Assembly: GCF_030127105.1 (NCBI RefSeq)
Contig: NZ_CP126161.1
Location: forward strand, 806,001-870,000
From: Haloarcula pelagica
GTDB taxonomy: Archaea > Halobacteriota > Halobacteria > Halobacteriales > Haloarculaceae
DNA length: 64,000 bases
Direction: 5' to 3'
The translations under genes and the position numbers were made by a program. The notes below the pieces were generated by a model, which did no database searches, had not been told where the DNA came from, and worked only from the letters and a program-made list of their open reading frames with translations. Shown one piece after another: positions 43,940 to 53,100 of the stretch (the first letter of the stretch is position 1; each line of letters begins with the position of its first letter).

Positions 43940-44024
43940 GCCCGCCCGTTGTGGGGTGGCAGTGATAACAGTTGTCGGTGACCGACACCGAGGAGTCAAG
44001 CCCGCCGACCACGTATCCTCAGTC

Positions 44025-44174
44025 GTGATCCCACCGCTGGTCCGGCGCTGTCCGAACTGCGGACACGTCGGCTGGAGCCGACGCTTCGCGGTCGTCGAGC
44101 AGTCGCCACAGGTCGTCGCCTGTCCGGCGTGTGACCACCGCTTCGAGACGGTCGACAACCCCCTCCTGAACTGA
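44025..44174 (+). CDS. CPxCG-type zinc-ribbon micro-protein, 49 aa
   Basis: A 49-residue protein from a GTG: two zinc knuckles, CPNCGH (residues 9-14) and CPACDH (35-40), separated by about 25 residues, matching the micro-protein zinc-finger class described in haloarchaea. It is followed by FETVDNPLLN. It could bind nucleic acid or regulate another protein. It is divergent from PhzF and 45 bp before the phosphoribosyltransferase. Confidence 0.7.
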   Translation: MIPPLVRRCPNCGHVGWSRRFAVVEQSPQVVACPACDHRFETVDNPLLN

Positions 44175-44188
44175 GCGGCCTTCTGAAA

Positions 44189-44196
44189 CCGTTAAG
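44189..44196 (+). promoter_or_regulatory. TATA-like element of the phosphoribosyltransferase gene
   Basis: ACCGTTAA lies about 24-31 nt upstream of the ATG at 44220, suggesting that this gene has its own promoter and is not dependent on the zinc-ribbon gene. Confidence 0.4.
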
Positions 44197-44219
44197 TCCC
44201 GCCGCACCAGCGATGACGT

Positions 44220-44930
44220 ATGGGCGAGTTACCGGAGGAGTTCCCGTGTACAATCACCAACTGGGAGTACATCTACGGACTCTGCCGTGACGTGGCCGAC
44301 GACGTGAAAGCCGCGGACTTCGAACCGGACGTGATCGTGGCGCTGGCACGCGGCGGCTGGTTCGCCGGGCGGTGTCTGTGTGACTTCCTCGGGCTGGACG
44401 ACCTGGCGAGCCTGAAGGTCGAACACTACGTCGGCACCGCACAGAAGAGCGGCGAGCCGGAGGTCCGCTACCCGCTGGCCGACGGCGCCGTCGACGGCAA
44501 GGACGTACTGGTCGTCGACGACATCGCCGACACCGGCGGCTCCATCTCGACGGCCGCCGAGTGCGTCGAGGACAGCGACCCGGAAAGCGTGCGGACGGCG
44601 ACGCTCCAGTTGCTCCAGACGAGCGAGCACGAACCCGACTTCGTGGGCGAACGGCTCGACACCTGGCGCTGGGTGGTCTACCCCTGGAACTTCGTCGAGG
44701 ACATGATCGAACTGCTGGAGGGCGTCATGGAGAAGTCCGACCGGCAGGTCCACACCGCCGAGAACCTCCGGACGCTGCTGGAGGAGTACCACGGCGTCAC
44801 GCGCATCTCGATGGAGGTCGCACAGCCGGGCCGGCTCGACGAAGTGCTCGCCGAGATGGAGCGTCGATCGGTCGCGGAGGGAACGACGACCACCGACGGG
44901 ACCGACGCCTGGCGACTCGCGGGCGATTAG
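44220..44930 (+). CDS. Purine-type phosphoribosyltransferase (Gpt/Xpt-like)
   Basis: A 236-residue type I phosphoribosyltransferase. The PRPP loop is VLVVDDIADTGGS (96-108), VALARGGWFAGR is the upstream flexible region, and EHYVGTAQKSGE precedes the loop. It links a free base to PRPP; hypoxanthine, guanine or xanthine are family substrates, but the C-terminal extension (about 160-236, EDMIELLEGVMEKSD) is unlike Hpt, so specificity is open. It overlaps the convergent glycine-zipper gene by 4 bp. Confidence 0.85.
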   Translation: MGELPEEFPCTITNWEYIYGLCRDVADDVKAADFEPDVIVALARGGWFAGRCLCDFLGLDDLASLKVEHYVGTAQKSGEPEVRYPLADGAVDGKDVLVVDDIADTGGSISTAAECVEDSDPESVRTATLQLLQTSEHEPDFVGERLDTWRWVVYPWNFVEDMIELLEGVMEKSDRQVHTAENLRTLLEEYHGVTRISMEVAQPGRLDEVLAEMERRSVAEGTTTTDGTDAWRLAGD

Positions 44931-45196
44931 CTGTCGTCGCCGTCTTCCTCGTCGACGGGAACGGAGACGGGGCCGTCGTCATCGTCGTCGCGGTCGTGGC
45001 GCTGTTTCTGGGCCTGTTCGCCCATGGCGTAGCCGACCGCGTAGCCGGTCGACCCGCCGACGAGGCCGCCGATGCTCGCGCCGACGGGGCCGCCGGGAGA
45101 GCCAAGCACCGCGCCGACGAACCCGCCGACGGTCGCCGACCGTTCTGCCGCTCGTTCGGGGTCCTCGTCCAGGGAGTCACAGTCGTTGCCAGTCAT
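44927..45196 (-). CDS. Small glycine-zipper-like protein, 89 aa
   Basis: An 89-residue protein: an acidic N-terminus, a Gly-rich hydrophobic core (VGGFVGAVLGSPGGPVGASIGGLVGGSTGYAVG-type, about 25-60) of glycine zipper character, and an acidic tail with DDDDDGPVSV. Possibly a membrane-associated or disordered protein. No named family. The ATG at 45196 is chosen, giving MTGNDCDSLDED. Confidence 0.65.
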   Translation of the reverse strand: MTGNDCDSLDEDPERAAERSATVGGFVGAVLGSPGGPVGASIGGLVGGSTGYAVGYAMGEQAQKQRHDRDDDDDGPVSVPVDEEDGDDS

Positions 45197-45245
45197 AGGA
45201 CAGTCGCCCTTCGAGTCGCTCGGTTGAAACGTTTTCGTGACCGGC

Positions 45246-45509
45246 CTACCGGTCGCTCCCTTCCTCGTGAATCTCGATCCACTCCCGTAACGGCCCTCTG
45301 ATCCCGTCGACATCCACGTTCAGGCTGCCGTTGAACCGCCAGGTCGCCTGCGGGGAGTCGTCGCCGAACCGGATGGGGACGGTCACCGTGAGGTCGTCGG
45401 CTTCCAGGTGGATCGACTCCTCGCGGTCGACCGTCTCGTCGAGGAGCCGCTCGACCGCGGCAAGCAGTTCCTCGGGGTCCGGCTCCGGAACGCCCGCTTG
45501 TTGGCTCAT
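45246..45509 (-). CDS. Conserved small acidic hypothetical protein, 87 aa
   Basis: An 87-residue acidic protein: a helical N-terminus (EELLAAVERLLDETVDREES) followed by a strand-rich part with ATWRFNGSLNVDVDGIRGPLREWIEI. It resembles the general size and pattern of amphi-Trp-type proteins, but this is not a firm match. No signal or membrane span. ATG at 45509 (MSQQAGVPEP). Function unknown. Confidence 0.65.
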   Translation of the reverse strand: MSQQAGVPEPDPEELLAAVERLLDETVDREESIHLEADDLTVTVPIRFGDDSPQATWRFNGSLNVDVDGIRGPLREWIEIHEEGSDR

Positions 45510-45588
45510 GGTGGGAGCAACGGTGCCCGGCGTCTTGTGTGTTGCCCGCGACCCGCGGAGTCTTGAACGTGGCCCCGCTACGGAGCCC

Positions 45589-46239
45589 ATGGAGGAACGA
45601 ACGGGGACGTTCCGCGTCTTCCGCGTCGTCGAGTCGGTGCCCCACATCAACTTCTTCGACACGGACGGGACGCGGCTGTACACGGTGTTCCAGTCGGGCT
45701 ACGGCGACGCGCAGTCGGCCGTCGACGACCTGCGGACCGGAGACCTCGTCGAGGCGACGCTCGCCGGCGACCCGGACGACGCGGACGACCCCTGGTCGAT
45801 CCAGTCGGTCGAGCGCGTCGGCGGCGTCGCGATGGACTTCGCCGTCGGCGCGGACCCGCCGGCGGTCGCGACGGAACTGTGGGAGCCCGGGATGGAACAG
45901 CCGGCCAGAGCCGTTCTCAAGGAGGACGACACGCCGGTCGCCGAGGTGTACGTCCAGCCACGCGACCCGCTTCCCGGGGGCTCGTTCGTCCCGAGCGTCC
46001 TCACCGGTCTGGTCCCGATGGAGCCGTGGCTCACGGAGCTCCCGAGCGTCGGCGCGCCGGCGACACACGCGCTGTTTATCGACCCCGACCCGCCAGACAG
46101 CGACCAGTACAGCCGCCCGTACGGCGTCGTCGTCCTGTTCGCCGACGGAGCCGACGAGGTACTGGCGGAGTTCCGGGAACTGTACGACTGCCCCCCGGAG
46201 ACCGACACGCGGCCCGACTACGACCCCTACGGGATCTGA
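45589..46239 (+). CDS. Conserved haloarchaeal hypothetical protein, 216 aa
   Basis: A 216-residue soluble acidic protein starting MEERTGTFRVFRVVESVPHINF. Two similar-looking beta-strand halves and VEATLAGDPDDADDPWSIQSVERV in the first half suggest an OB- or barrel-type fold; I recall the haloarchaeal DUF6663 family but cannot verify it. No catalytic motif or Cys pair is evident. It converges with the S2P protease gene, 1 bp apart. Confidence 0.7.
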   Translation: MEERTGTFRVFRVVESVPHINFFDTDGTRLYTVFQSGYGDAQSAVDDLRTGDLVEATLAGDPDDADDPWSIQSVERVGGVAMDFAVGADPPAVATELWEPGMEQPARAVLKEDDTPVAEVYVQPRDPLPGGSFVPSVLTGLVPMEPWLTELPSVGAPATHALFIDPDPPDSDQYSRPYGVVVLFADGADEVLAEFRELYDCPPETDTRPDYDPYGI

Positions 46240-46240
46240 C

Positions 46241-47404
46241 TCAGACCGAGACGACCAGCGGCATCGGGACGAAACAGAGCACGCCCAGAAGCATCGTCGC
46301 GACACCGACGGCGCTCCGGCCGGGACCCAGCGGCGTCTCGTCGAAGGGGGTCACCGCGCCGGCACGGCTGAAGACCAGCGCGAGGATGGCCCAGAACCCC
46401 CAGAGGAACGCGCCCCGACCGCCTTCGAACAGGACCAGGTAGCCCGCGAGCGCGAACAGCGCGATCGGAACGGCGAACTGGACGGTGCCGAACCGCTCGC
46501 CCAGCAGCGACCGGACGACGTGGGCGCCGTCCAGTTGCCCGACCGGCAACAGGTTCAGGAACGTGACGAAGGCGCCGACCCAGCCGGCGATGACTACCGG
46601 GTTGACGAGGGTAGTCGGGCCGGGGTACTCCAGGGGCTCGCCGACGGCGAGTGCGATGCCCTGGATCAGGGGCGGGAACCCGATCTCGACCTGCGTGACG
46701 ATGCCGCCGGCGACCTCCACCGGCGGGAGCGTGACGCCGACCGCGGTCACCGCCACGGTGGCGACGAGGCCGGCGAGCGGCCCCGCGACGCCGATGTCGA
46801 ACAGCGCGCGCCGGTCGGGGATGTTGTCGTTCATCCGGATGACCGCTCCCAGCGTCCCGATGACGTTGAACGGCAGCGGGATGAAATAGGGGAGGCTGGC
46901 CTCGACCCGGTGGTACCGGCTCAACATGTAGTGGCCCGACTCGTGGATCGCGAGGATCCCCAACACGCCGGCCGCGAAGGGCCAGGCCTGGAGGATCGAG
47001 GCGGGGTCGCCGAGCACGTCCAGTCCGTACCAGCGGCTGCCGGCGAACAGCGTCGAGGCGAGCGTGGCGACCGCCAGGAGGACGTTCGTCCACGGGACCC
47101 CGTCGACGCCGACCGACCGCCGCTGGGCCACCAGTACGTGTTCGCCCATCTCCTCGCGGAGCGCGACGCGGTACCCCCGTTCGCGAAACAGCGGCCCGAT
47201 CCGCTGGAGGATCGTCTCGCTGTCGGCGACCGGGTCCCCGTAGTACTTGACGCCCTCGTCGGCCGCGGCGTCGACCTCGTAGACACGGAAGGTCTCCATC
47301 AGCCGTCTCGGGGCCGGGAGGTCTTCGGGCAGGCGCTCGCGGTCCGGCACGGTGCCCGCCAACCGGTCGCTGGAGAACTCACCCGGGAGTGGCTCCTCGC
47401 TCAT
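46241..47404 (-). CDS. Site-2 protease family membrane metalloprotease
   Basis: A 387-residue S2P-type intramembrane protease. The cytoplasmic N-terminus (1-105) has no known domain. Then spans carry HESGH (154-158) and NLLPVGQLDGAHV with the Asp ligand about residue 290, so the zinc site is complete. It is larger than the M50 protein at 5874. Substrate unknown, perhaps membrane-anchored regulators. Start ATG at 47404; a TTG just before it is the alternative. Confidence 0.92.
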   Translation of the reverse strand: MSEEPLPGEFSSDRLAGTVPDRERLPEDLPAPRRLMETFRVYEVDAAADEGVKYYGDPVADSETILQRIGPLFRERGYRVALREEMGEHVLVAQRRSVGVDGVPWTNVLLAVATLASTLFAGSRWYGLDVLGDPASILQAWPFAAGVLGILAIHESGHYMLSRYHRVEASLPYFIPLPFNVIGTLGAVIRMNDNIPDRRALFDIGVAGPLAGLVATVAVTAVGVTLPPVEVAGGIVTQVEIGFPPLIQGIALAVGEPLEYPGPTTLVNPVVIAGWVGAFVTFLNLLPVGQLDGAHVVRSLLGERFGTVQFAVPIALFALAGYLVLFEGGRGAFLWGFWAILALVFSRAGAVTPFDETPLGPGRSAVGVATMLLGVLCFVPMPLVVSV

Positions 47405-47489
47405 CAACCGGGCTAGGGACTCGACCCGTTTAGGCTGTTTGGCGGCCCCCAGCCCGGAGCGTTATGGTGGTCCGCATCCACGGCCAGAT

Positions 47490-47978
47490 ATGGAGATCAC
47501 CGAGAGCGACCTTCCCGGTGTCGGGAAGAAACACGAGATCGAGATCGGGGGCGGACAGCGGCTCGTCATCGTCACACACAACACCGGAAAGCGACAGCTG
47601 TTCCTGAAAGAAGGGCCAGACGCCGATAGCGAGGAACTGTTCGAACTCTCGGACAAACTCGCCCGGACCGTCGGGACGGTCCTGGAGGGGGCGTACTTCC
47701 AGCCCGTCGCTTCCGAGAAGGTCGAGACGATGCTCACCGAGGGGACACTGCTGGAGTGGTACGGCATCGAAGCCGACTCGCCGCTGGTCGGCGAGACACT
47801 CCGGAGCGCCGACGTTGGCCAGCGGACCGGCGTCACCGTCGTCGCCGTCCAGCGCGAGGACGAGGTGCTCTCGGATACGCTCGCCGAGACCGAGATCCGG
47901 GCCGGCGACACGCTCGTCGTCGTCGGCGATCGGGACAGTTGCGATCAGTTCGAGGCCCTGCTGGCGGGGGACGCGTAG
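47490..47978 (+). CDS. TrkA-C (RCK_C) regulatory protein of the downstream antiporter
   Basis: A 162-residue protein with an N-terminal region (EITESDLPGVGKKHEIEIGG) and a C-terminal TrkA-C domain (about 85-162; GQRTGVTVVAVQREDEVLS ... IRAGDTLVVVGDRDSCDQF), a ligand-binding regulator fold. It matches KhtT, the cytoplasmic regulator of the KhtU K+/H+ antiporter of Bacillus, which here follows 33 bp downstream. It lacks the RCK_N dinucleotide domain. Confidence 0.9.
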   Translation: MEITESDLPGVGKKHEIEIGGGQRLVIVTHNTGKRQLFLKEGPDADSEELFELSDKLARTVGTVLEGAYFQPVASEKVETMLTEGTLLEWYGIEADSPLVGETLRSADVGQRTGVTVVAVQREDEVLSDTLAETEIRAGDTLVVVGDRDSCDQFEALLAGDA

Positions 47979-48011
47979 GTGGTCGTCCGCGCCTGTCGGA
48001 GGTGACGAGTC

Positions 48012-49223
48012 GTGGCAGATCTGCTGGAAGTCGGCGTGATGTTCGCGGCCATCGCTGTCGCCGGCGTCCTCTCGACGCGGCTGGACAAGTCGGTCATCCC
48101 GTTCTACATCGTCGTCGGGATGATGCTCTCGCCGTCGGTCGCCGGCCAGTTCTCGCTGGGCGGCTACCCGCTGCCGTCGGTCGAGTCGACCGAGTTCGTC
48201 GAGATCGGTGCCGAGCTGGGGATCGTCTTCCTCCTCTTTTTCCTCGGCCTGGAGTTCAACCCGAGCCGACTCGTCGAGAGCCGGGACCGGATCGTTCGGG
48301 CCGGTACCATCGACTTCGTGGTCAACTTCGCCGCGGGGCTCCTGCTCGGCTTCGTGCTGTTTGGCGATCCGCTGGCGGCCCTGCTGGTCGCCGGCATCGT
48401 CTACATCTCCTCGTCGGCGATCATCACGAAGTCGCTCATCGACCTCGGCTGGATTGCCAACGAGGAGGCCGACCCGCTACTGGGGACGCTCGTCTTCGAG
48501 GACCTCGTGATCGCCGTCTACCTGACCGTCGCCGCGGCGCTCGTCGCCGGCGGAGACAACATCACGGAGACCGCCACCTCGGTCGGCATCGCCGTCGGGT
48601 TCATCCTCGTGCTCGTGCTCGTGGTCTATCTCGGGACCGCCTGGTTCGAGCGGTCGCTGGCGACCACGTCCCGGGAGTTCACCGTCCTCCGAGCGATCGG
48701 GATCACCGTCCTCGTGGCCGGCGCCGCACTGGCCCTCGGCGTCAGCGAGGCCGTCGCCGCCTTCTTCGTCGGGATGGCCTTCGCCTCCACCAGCCACGTC
48801 CAGGAACTGGAGGAACTCCTCGAACCCATCCGGGACACGTTCGCGGCCGTCTTCTTCTTCTGGATCGGCGTCGAGACCGACCCGGTGCTGGTGGCCGGCG
48901 TCGCTGGCCTGGTCGCGGTCGCGGCGGTCGTCTCGGTCCCGACGAAAGCCATCTCGGGCTACCTCGGCGGGCGCGTCTACGGCCTCAGCCCGCGGCGCTC
49001 GACCCGGGTCGGACTCGGGATGGTCACCCGCGGGGAGTTCTCGCTGATCATCGCCGCCGTGGCGCTGACCGGCGCCGGCACCTCGCTAACTGCCGCGACC
49101 GCGGAGTCGGTGTACGCCTTCGCCGTCGGCTACGTCCTCGTGATGAGTATCCTCGGCACGCTGTTGATGCAGTACGCGGCGCCCATCGAGACGGCGGTCG
49201 AGGCGCGTCTCGGGACGGAGTGA
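48012..49223 (+). CDS. Cation:proton antiporter, CPA2 family (KhtU-like)
   Basis: A 403-residue membrane protein with about twelve spans. The N-terminal GMMLSPSVAGQF, ELGIVFLLFFLGLEFNPSRL and SSSAIITKSLIDLG with FEDLVIAVYL (the ion-binding Asp motif) are CPA2 signatures. With the upstream TrkA-C protein it is a regulated K+/H+ antiporter, important for cytoplasmic K+ in a haloarchaeon. The GTG start follows a purine-rich stretch. It ends adjacent to the convergent scpA. Confidence 0.92.
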   Translation: MADLLEVGVMFAAIAVAGVLSTRLDKSVIPFYIVVGMMLSPSVAGQFSLGGYPLPSVESTEFVEIGAELGIVFLLFFLGLEFNPSRLVESRDRIVRAGTIDFVVNFAAGLLLGFVLFGDPLAALLVAGIVYISSSAIITKSLIDLGWIANEEADPLLGTLVFEDLVIAVYLTVAAALVAGGDNITETATSVGIAVGFILVLVLVVYLGTAWFERSLATTSREFTVLRAIGITVLVAGAALALGVSEAVAAFFVGMAFASTSHVQELEELLEPIRDTFAAVFFFWIGVETDPVLVAGVAGLVAVAAVVSVPTKAISGYLGGRVYGLSPRRSTRVGLGMVTRGEFSLIIAAVALTGAGTSLTAATAESVYAFAVGYVLVMSILGTLLMQYAAPIETAVEARLGTE

Positions 49224-50159
49224 TCAGTCCGCGACGGCCTCTTCGGAGCCGAGCGCGGCGTTTGGGTCCTGGATCCAGAGGTCGCCAAAGAGGTCGTCCT
49301 GCTGGAGGCGGACCTGTCCGCGGTGGGCCAGAAAGAGCAAGCCCAGAAACGTCTCGACGCGGGTCCCGCCGGCGTCGCTGACCTCCCGGTACAGGACTTC
49401 CTCACGGCCCTGCTCGTAGTGCTCCCGGACGGCGGCGTGAACGTCCTCGATGATCGCGTCCATGTCCTCGGCGTGAGCCGTGTCGGTGACATCGGCGGCG
49501 GTCGGCTCCTCGTCCATCCGGAAGTCGTCGGCCGTGCGGTAGTCCAGTTCCTGTGTCCCGCGGTCGTAGCCGCTGGGGGAGTCGCTGGTGTCGTACTCGC
49601 GGGACTCTTTCCACCACGAGTCCCGTTCGGCCTCCCGCAGATCGCGGACGAGTTCGTCCAGCGTCTGGGGCATCCCGCGAGCGCGCCGGCGTTCGAGTCG
49701 CCGGTCCATCTCCGACTCCAGGGCACTGAAGGGGTCGGGGTCCTCGATGGGGGCGTCCTCGGTCATCGCCTGCTCCCAGGGCTCTGCCGGCTCCGCGTCC
49801 TCGTCCTCGCCGAGCATCGCGTCGCTTTTCATCCGGATCAGCACGGACGCGTAGAACAGCACCCGCCCGGAGGTGCGCAGGTCCGCGTCGTCGATGTGGT
49901 CGAGGAACTTGTCGGTGACCTCCACCACGTCGATGTCCCAGGGGTCGATCTCCCCGTCGTCGGCCAACTGGACGATCACCTCGACGGGTTCGACCGTCTC
50001 GTCGTTCGCGTCACTGGCCGCGTCGTCGTCGGTCGGTTGGTCGGTGTCGGGCGGGTCCGCGCCGGCCTCGTCGGCGAACGGGTCGTCGGCCCGGGCGCTG
50101 TCGGGAGGGGTTCGATCTTCGTGGCCGGCGATGTCCAGGGGGATATCGTCGTCTGTCAT
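49224..50159 (-). CDS. scpA: Segregation and condensation protein A
   Basis: The kleisin subunit that closes the SMC ring. The 311-residue protein has an acidic N-terminus (1-55), then VEVIVQLADDGEIDPWDIDVVEVTDKFL (the SMC-contacting helical region), an acidic middle, and a winged-helix C-terminus (about 240-305, ETFLGLLFLAHRGQVRLQQDDLFGDLW). Its start is 2 bp from the end of smc, so the genes form an operon with the smaller coiled-coil gene upstream of smc. Confidence 0.94.
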   Translation of the reverse strand: MTDDDIPLDIAGHEDRTPPDSARADDPFADEAGADPPDTDQPTDDDAASDANDETVEPVEVIVQLADDGEIDPWDIDVVEVTDKFLDHIDDADLRTSGRVLFYASVLIRMKSDAMLGEDEDAEPAEPWEQAMTEDAPIEDPDPFSALESEMDRRLERRRARGMPQTLDELVRDLREAERDSWWKESREYDTSDSPSGYDRGTQELDYRTADDFRMDEEPTAADVTDTAHAEDMDAIIEDVHAAVREHYEQGREEVLYREVSDAGGTRVETFLGLLFLAHRGQVRLQQDDLFGDLWIQDPNAALGSEEAVAD

Positions 50160-50161
50160 GA

Positions 50162-53100
50162 TCAGTCGTCGGCTGGTGCCTCCTCCGTGCCGTCGCCCGA
50201 GAGGTCGATCCCGGTGACCGCCGAGACGTTGTCGCCCTGCATCATCACGCCGATGGCTCGTTCCGAGCGCTCCAGCAGCGCCGAGCGGTGCGAGACGACG
50301 ACGAACTGTGCGTCGCCGGCGAGTTCGTCGACGAGTTCGCCGACCAGTTCGGCGTTGGCCGCGTCGAGGAAGGCGTCGACCTCGTCCAGCGCGTAGAACG
50401 GCGCCGGGTTGTGCCGCTGGATGGCGAAGATGAACGCGAGCGCCGTCAGGGACTTCTCCCCGCCGGACATGGCGTTGAGCCGCTGGATCGGCTTGTCGCC
50501 GGGCTGGGCCTTCATGGTCAGACCGCCCTCGAAGGGGTCGTCCTCGTTCTCTAAGTGGAGGTGGCCGGTGCCGTTCGAGAGCCGCTCGAAGATCTCCTCG
50601 AACTGCTCGTTGATGGCGTCGAACGCCTCCATGAACGTCTCTTTCTTCCGTGCTTCGTACGTGTCGATGCGATCGCGGATACCGTCGGCCTCCTCGACTA
50701 ACGTCTCGCGTTTGTCCTCCAGATCGGCCAGGTCGTCGGCCACGTCGTCGTACTCGTCGATGGCGCGCATGTTGACCGGTTCCAGCGCCTCCATCTCGCC
50801 GACGAGGCGCTCGATCTCGGCCTCGACGGTGTCGTGGTCGGGGACATCCTCGGGGTCGTAGTCCCCGACCTGGGATTCGAGCTCGTCGATCTCCCAGTCG
50901 AGCCGCTCGCGGTCCTCGCGTGCGTCGTCGAGGTCGCGCTCGACATCGCTGACCGCGGCCTGTTGCTCGTCGCGGGCCTCCTTTGCCGCCGAGAGGTCCT
51001 CGCGCAGGTCCTCGCGGTCGGCCTTGAGGTCGGCCAGCTCTTCTTCGAGGTCCGCGATCTTCTCCTCTTTCTCGGCTTTCAGTTCTCGCTTCTCTGTGAC
51101 CTGTGCCTCGAACTCCTCGATCCGTTCTTCCTGCTCGGCCTTGCGGTTCTGTGCGGCCTCGATGTCGTCGTGGAGGTCCTCGACGGCGTCCTCGGCGTAC
51201 TGTTTCTCCAGTTGGAGTTCGTTGCGGGTGCCCTCCAGATCGTCGAGCCGATCTTCCAGGTCGTCGATCTCGGCCCTGATCGCCTCCCGCTCGTCGGTCA
51301 GTGCCGGCAGTTCGGAGTCCTCGACCTCCGCTTCGAGGTCGTCGATCTCGCCCTCGACGGCGGCGATCGCCTCGTCTTTGGTCTCGATCTCGGCCTCCAG
51401 TTCGTCCATCTCGTCGGCGACGTTCGCCCGTTCGGCCGCGATCTCGGCCAGTTCCTCGTCGAGTTCGGCGATGCGGTCCTCCGTGTCGTCGAGTGCTTCC
51501 TGCTTGCGCTCGATCTGGGCCTCGATGTCACGGACCTGTTCGGTCGCGTCCGATTCGCGGTCCCGGGCGTCGTCCAGACGCTCCTCGACATCCCGGAGGT
51601 CGCTCCGGACGCTCTCGCGTTCTTCCTCCAGGTCGGTGATTCGCTGTGCGACCCGCTCCAGTTTGCCGGCGCCCCCGGAGAAGGAGTAGCGCGTCCCCGA
51701 CGAGGAACCGCCGGTCATCGCGCCGCTCTTCTCGACGAGGTCACCTTCCAGCGTGACCATCCGGAAGTCCCCGATGAGGTCCCGGGCGGTGTCCATGTCG
51801 TCGACGATGACGGTGTCGCCCAGGACGTACGCGAAGATGCCAGCGTACTCCGAGTCGAAGTCGACGAGGTTGTACGCGAAGTCGACGACGCCGTCGTGGC
51901 TGGGCAGCGACGGCAGCGAGCGCCGTTGCATCTTCGTGATCGGCAGGAACGTCGCCCGGCCGGCGTTGCGCGATTTCAGGTAGTCGATACACTGCTGGCC
52001 GACGCCGTCATCGTCGACGACGACGTGTGCCAGGCGGCCGCCGGCGGCCGTCTCACAGGCCGTGGCGTACTCGGGGTTGACGCCACCGAGTTGCCCGACG
52101 GTGCCGTGGACGCCCCCGAAGTCGTTGTTCAGAATCGTCGTCACCGCACGGCCGTACGAGGAGTCGCCATCCTGGCCGGCCTTGGCTTCGAGTTCGGCGT
52201 ACTCCTGTTGTTTGGCGCTGATCTCGTCTTCCAGTTCGTCCAGGTCCGACTGGAGTTCCCGCTTCTCCGCGCGGAGGTCGTCGACCACGTCGCCGATGGT
52301 CGCCTTGTTCTTTCGGGCCTTCTCCAGTTCGGTCTCCAGGTCCTCGATGTCGGCCTCCAGTTCGGGGATGCGCGCCTCGCACTCCTCGATCTGGGTCCGT
52401 TTCTCGTCTTCCTCGTTGGAGCGCCGGCGGGCCTCGTCGAGCAGGCGGTCCTGCTCGCGCTGGAGGTCGTTGTGCTCGCTCTTGAGCGTCTCCAGACGAT
52501 CCCGTTTCGATTCGAGTTCGTCTTTGACCTCCTCGAACTCCTCGCCGACGGCGTCGATCTGCTCCTGTACGTCGGCCAGTTCGCTCTCTTTCTGCGCGAT
52601 GTCGGCCTTGACGTTTGACTGTTCGACTTTCGTCTCGCGGATCTCACTCTCCAGATCGTCGATGGTCTCCTGCTTGCGGTCGATCTGGACGAACGCCTGG
52701 CGGCGCTCGTTTTCCGCCTCCTCGACGGCGTCGTCGGCGGCCTCGATCTTGTCCTCGAACCGGGAGATGTCGCCTTTGATCTCCTCGATGTCGCGTTTGA
52801 TGGCGAGCTGTTCGTCCTCGCCCTTGCGTTCGATCTCCTGGTTCAACTCGTGGAGTTCGTCCTCCAGCCGGACGACCTTCCCCTGGCGCTCGTCGAGTTC
52901 GGTCTGTAGCTCCGCGAGTTCCGCTTCCAGGTCGTCGATGTCGTCCTCGACTGCGTCCAGTTCCGCGCGTTTGTCTTCGAGTTCGGCGGCCTTCCGGTAG
53001 CCCTCGTACTCCTCTTTCTCCCCGCGCAGCGACTGGTACTCGAGGGCCGTCTCGCGTTCGTCTTCGAGCTGGTCCAGCCGGTCTTGCTTCTCCTCGATCC

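Noticed and set aside
50834-52618. A 594-codon open frame on the + strand opposite smc
   Set aside because: It lies wholly within smc on the other strand, is Leu/Val/Asp rich in a pattern that mirrors smc codon usage, and shows no homology signature.
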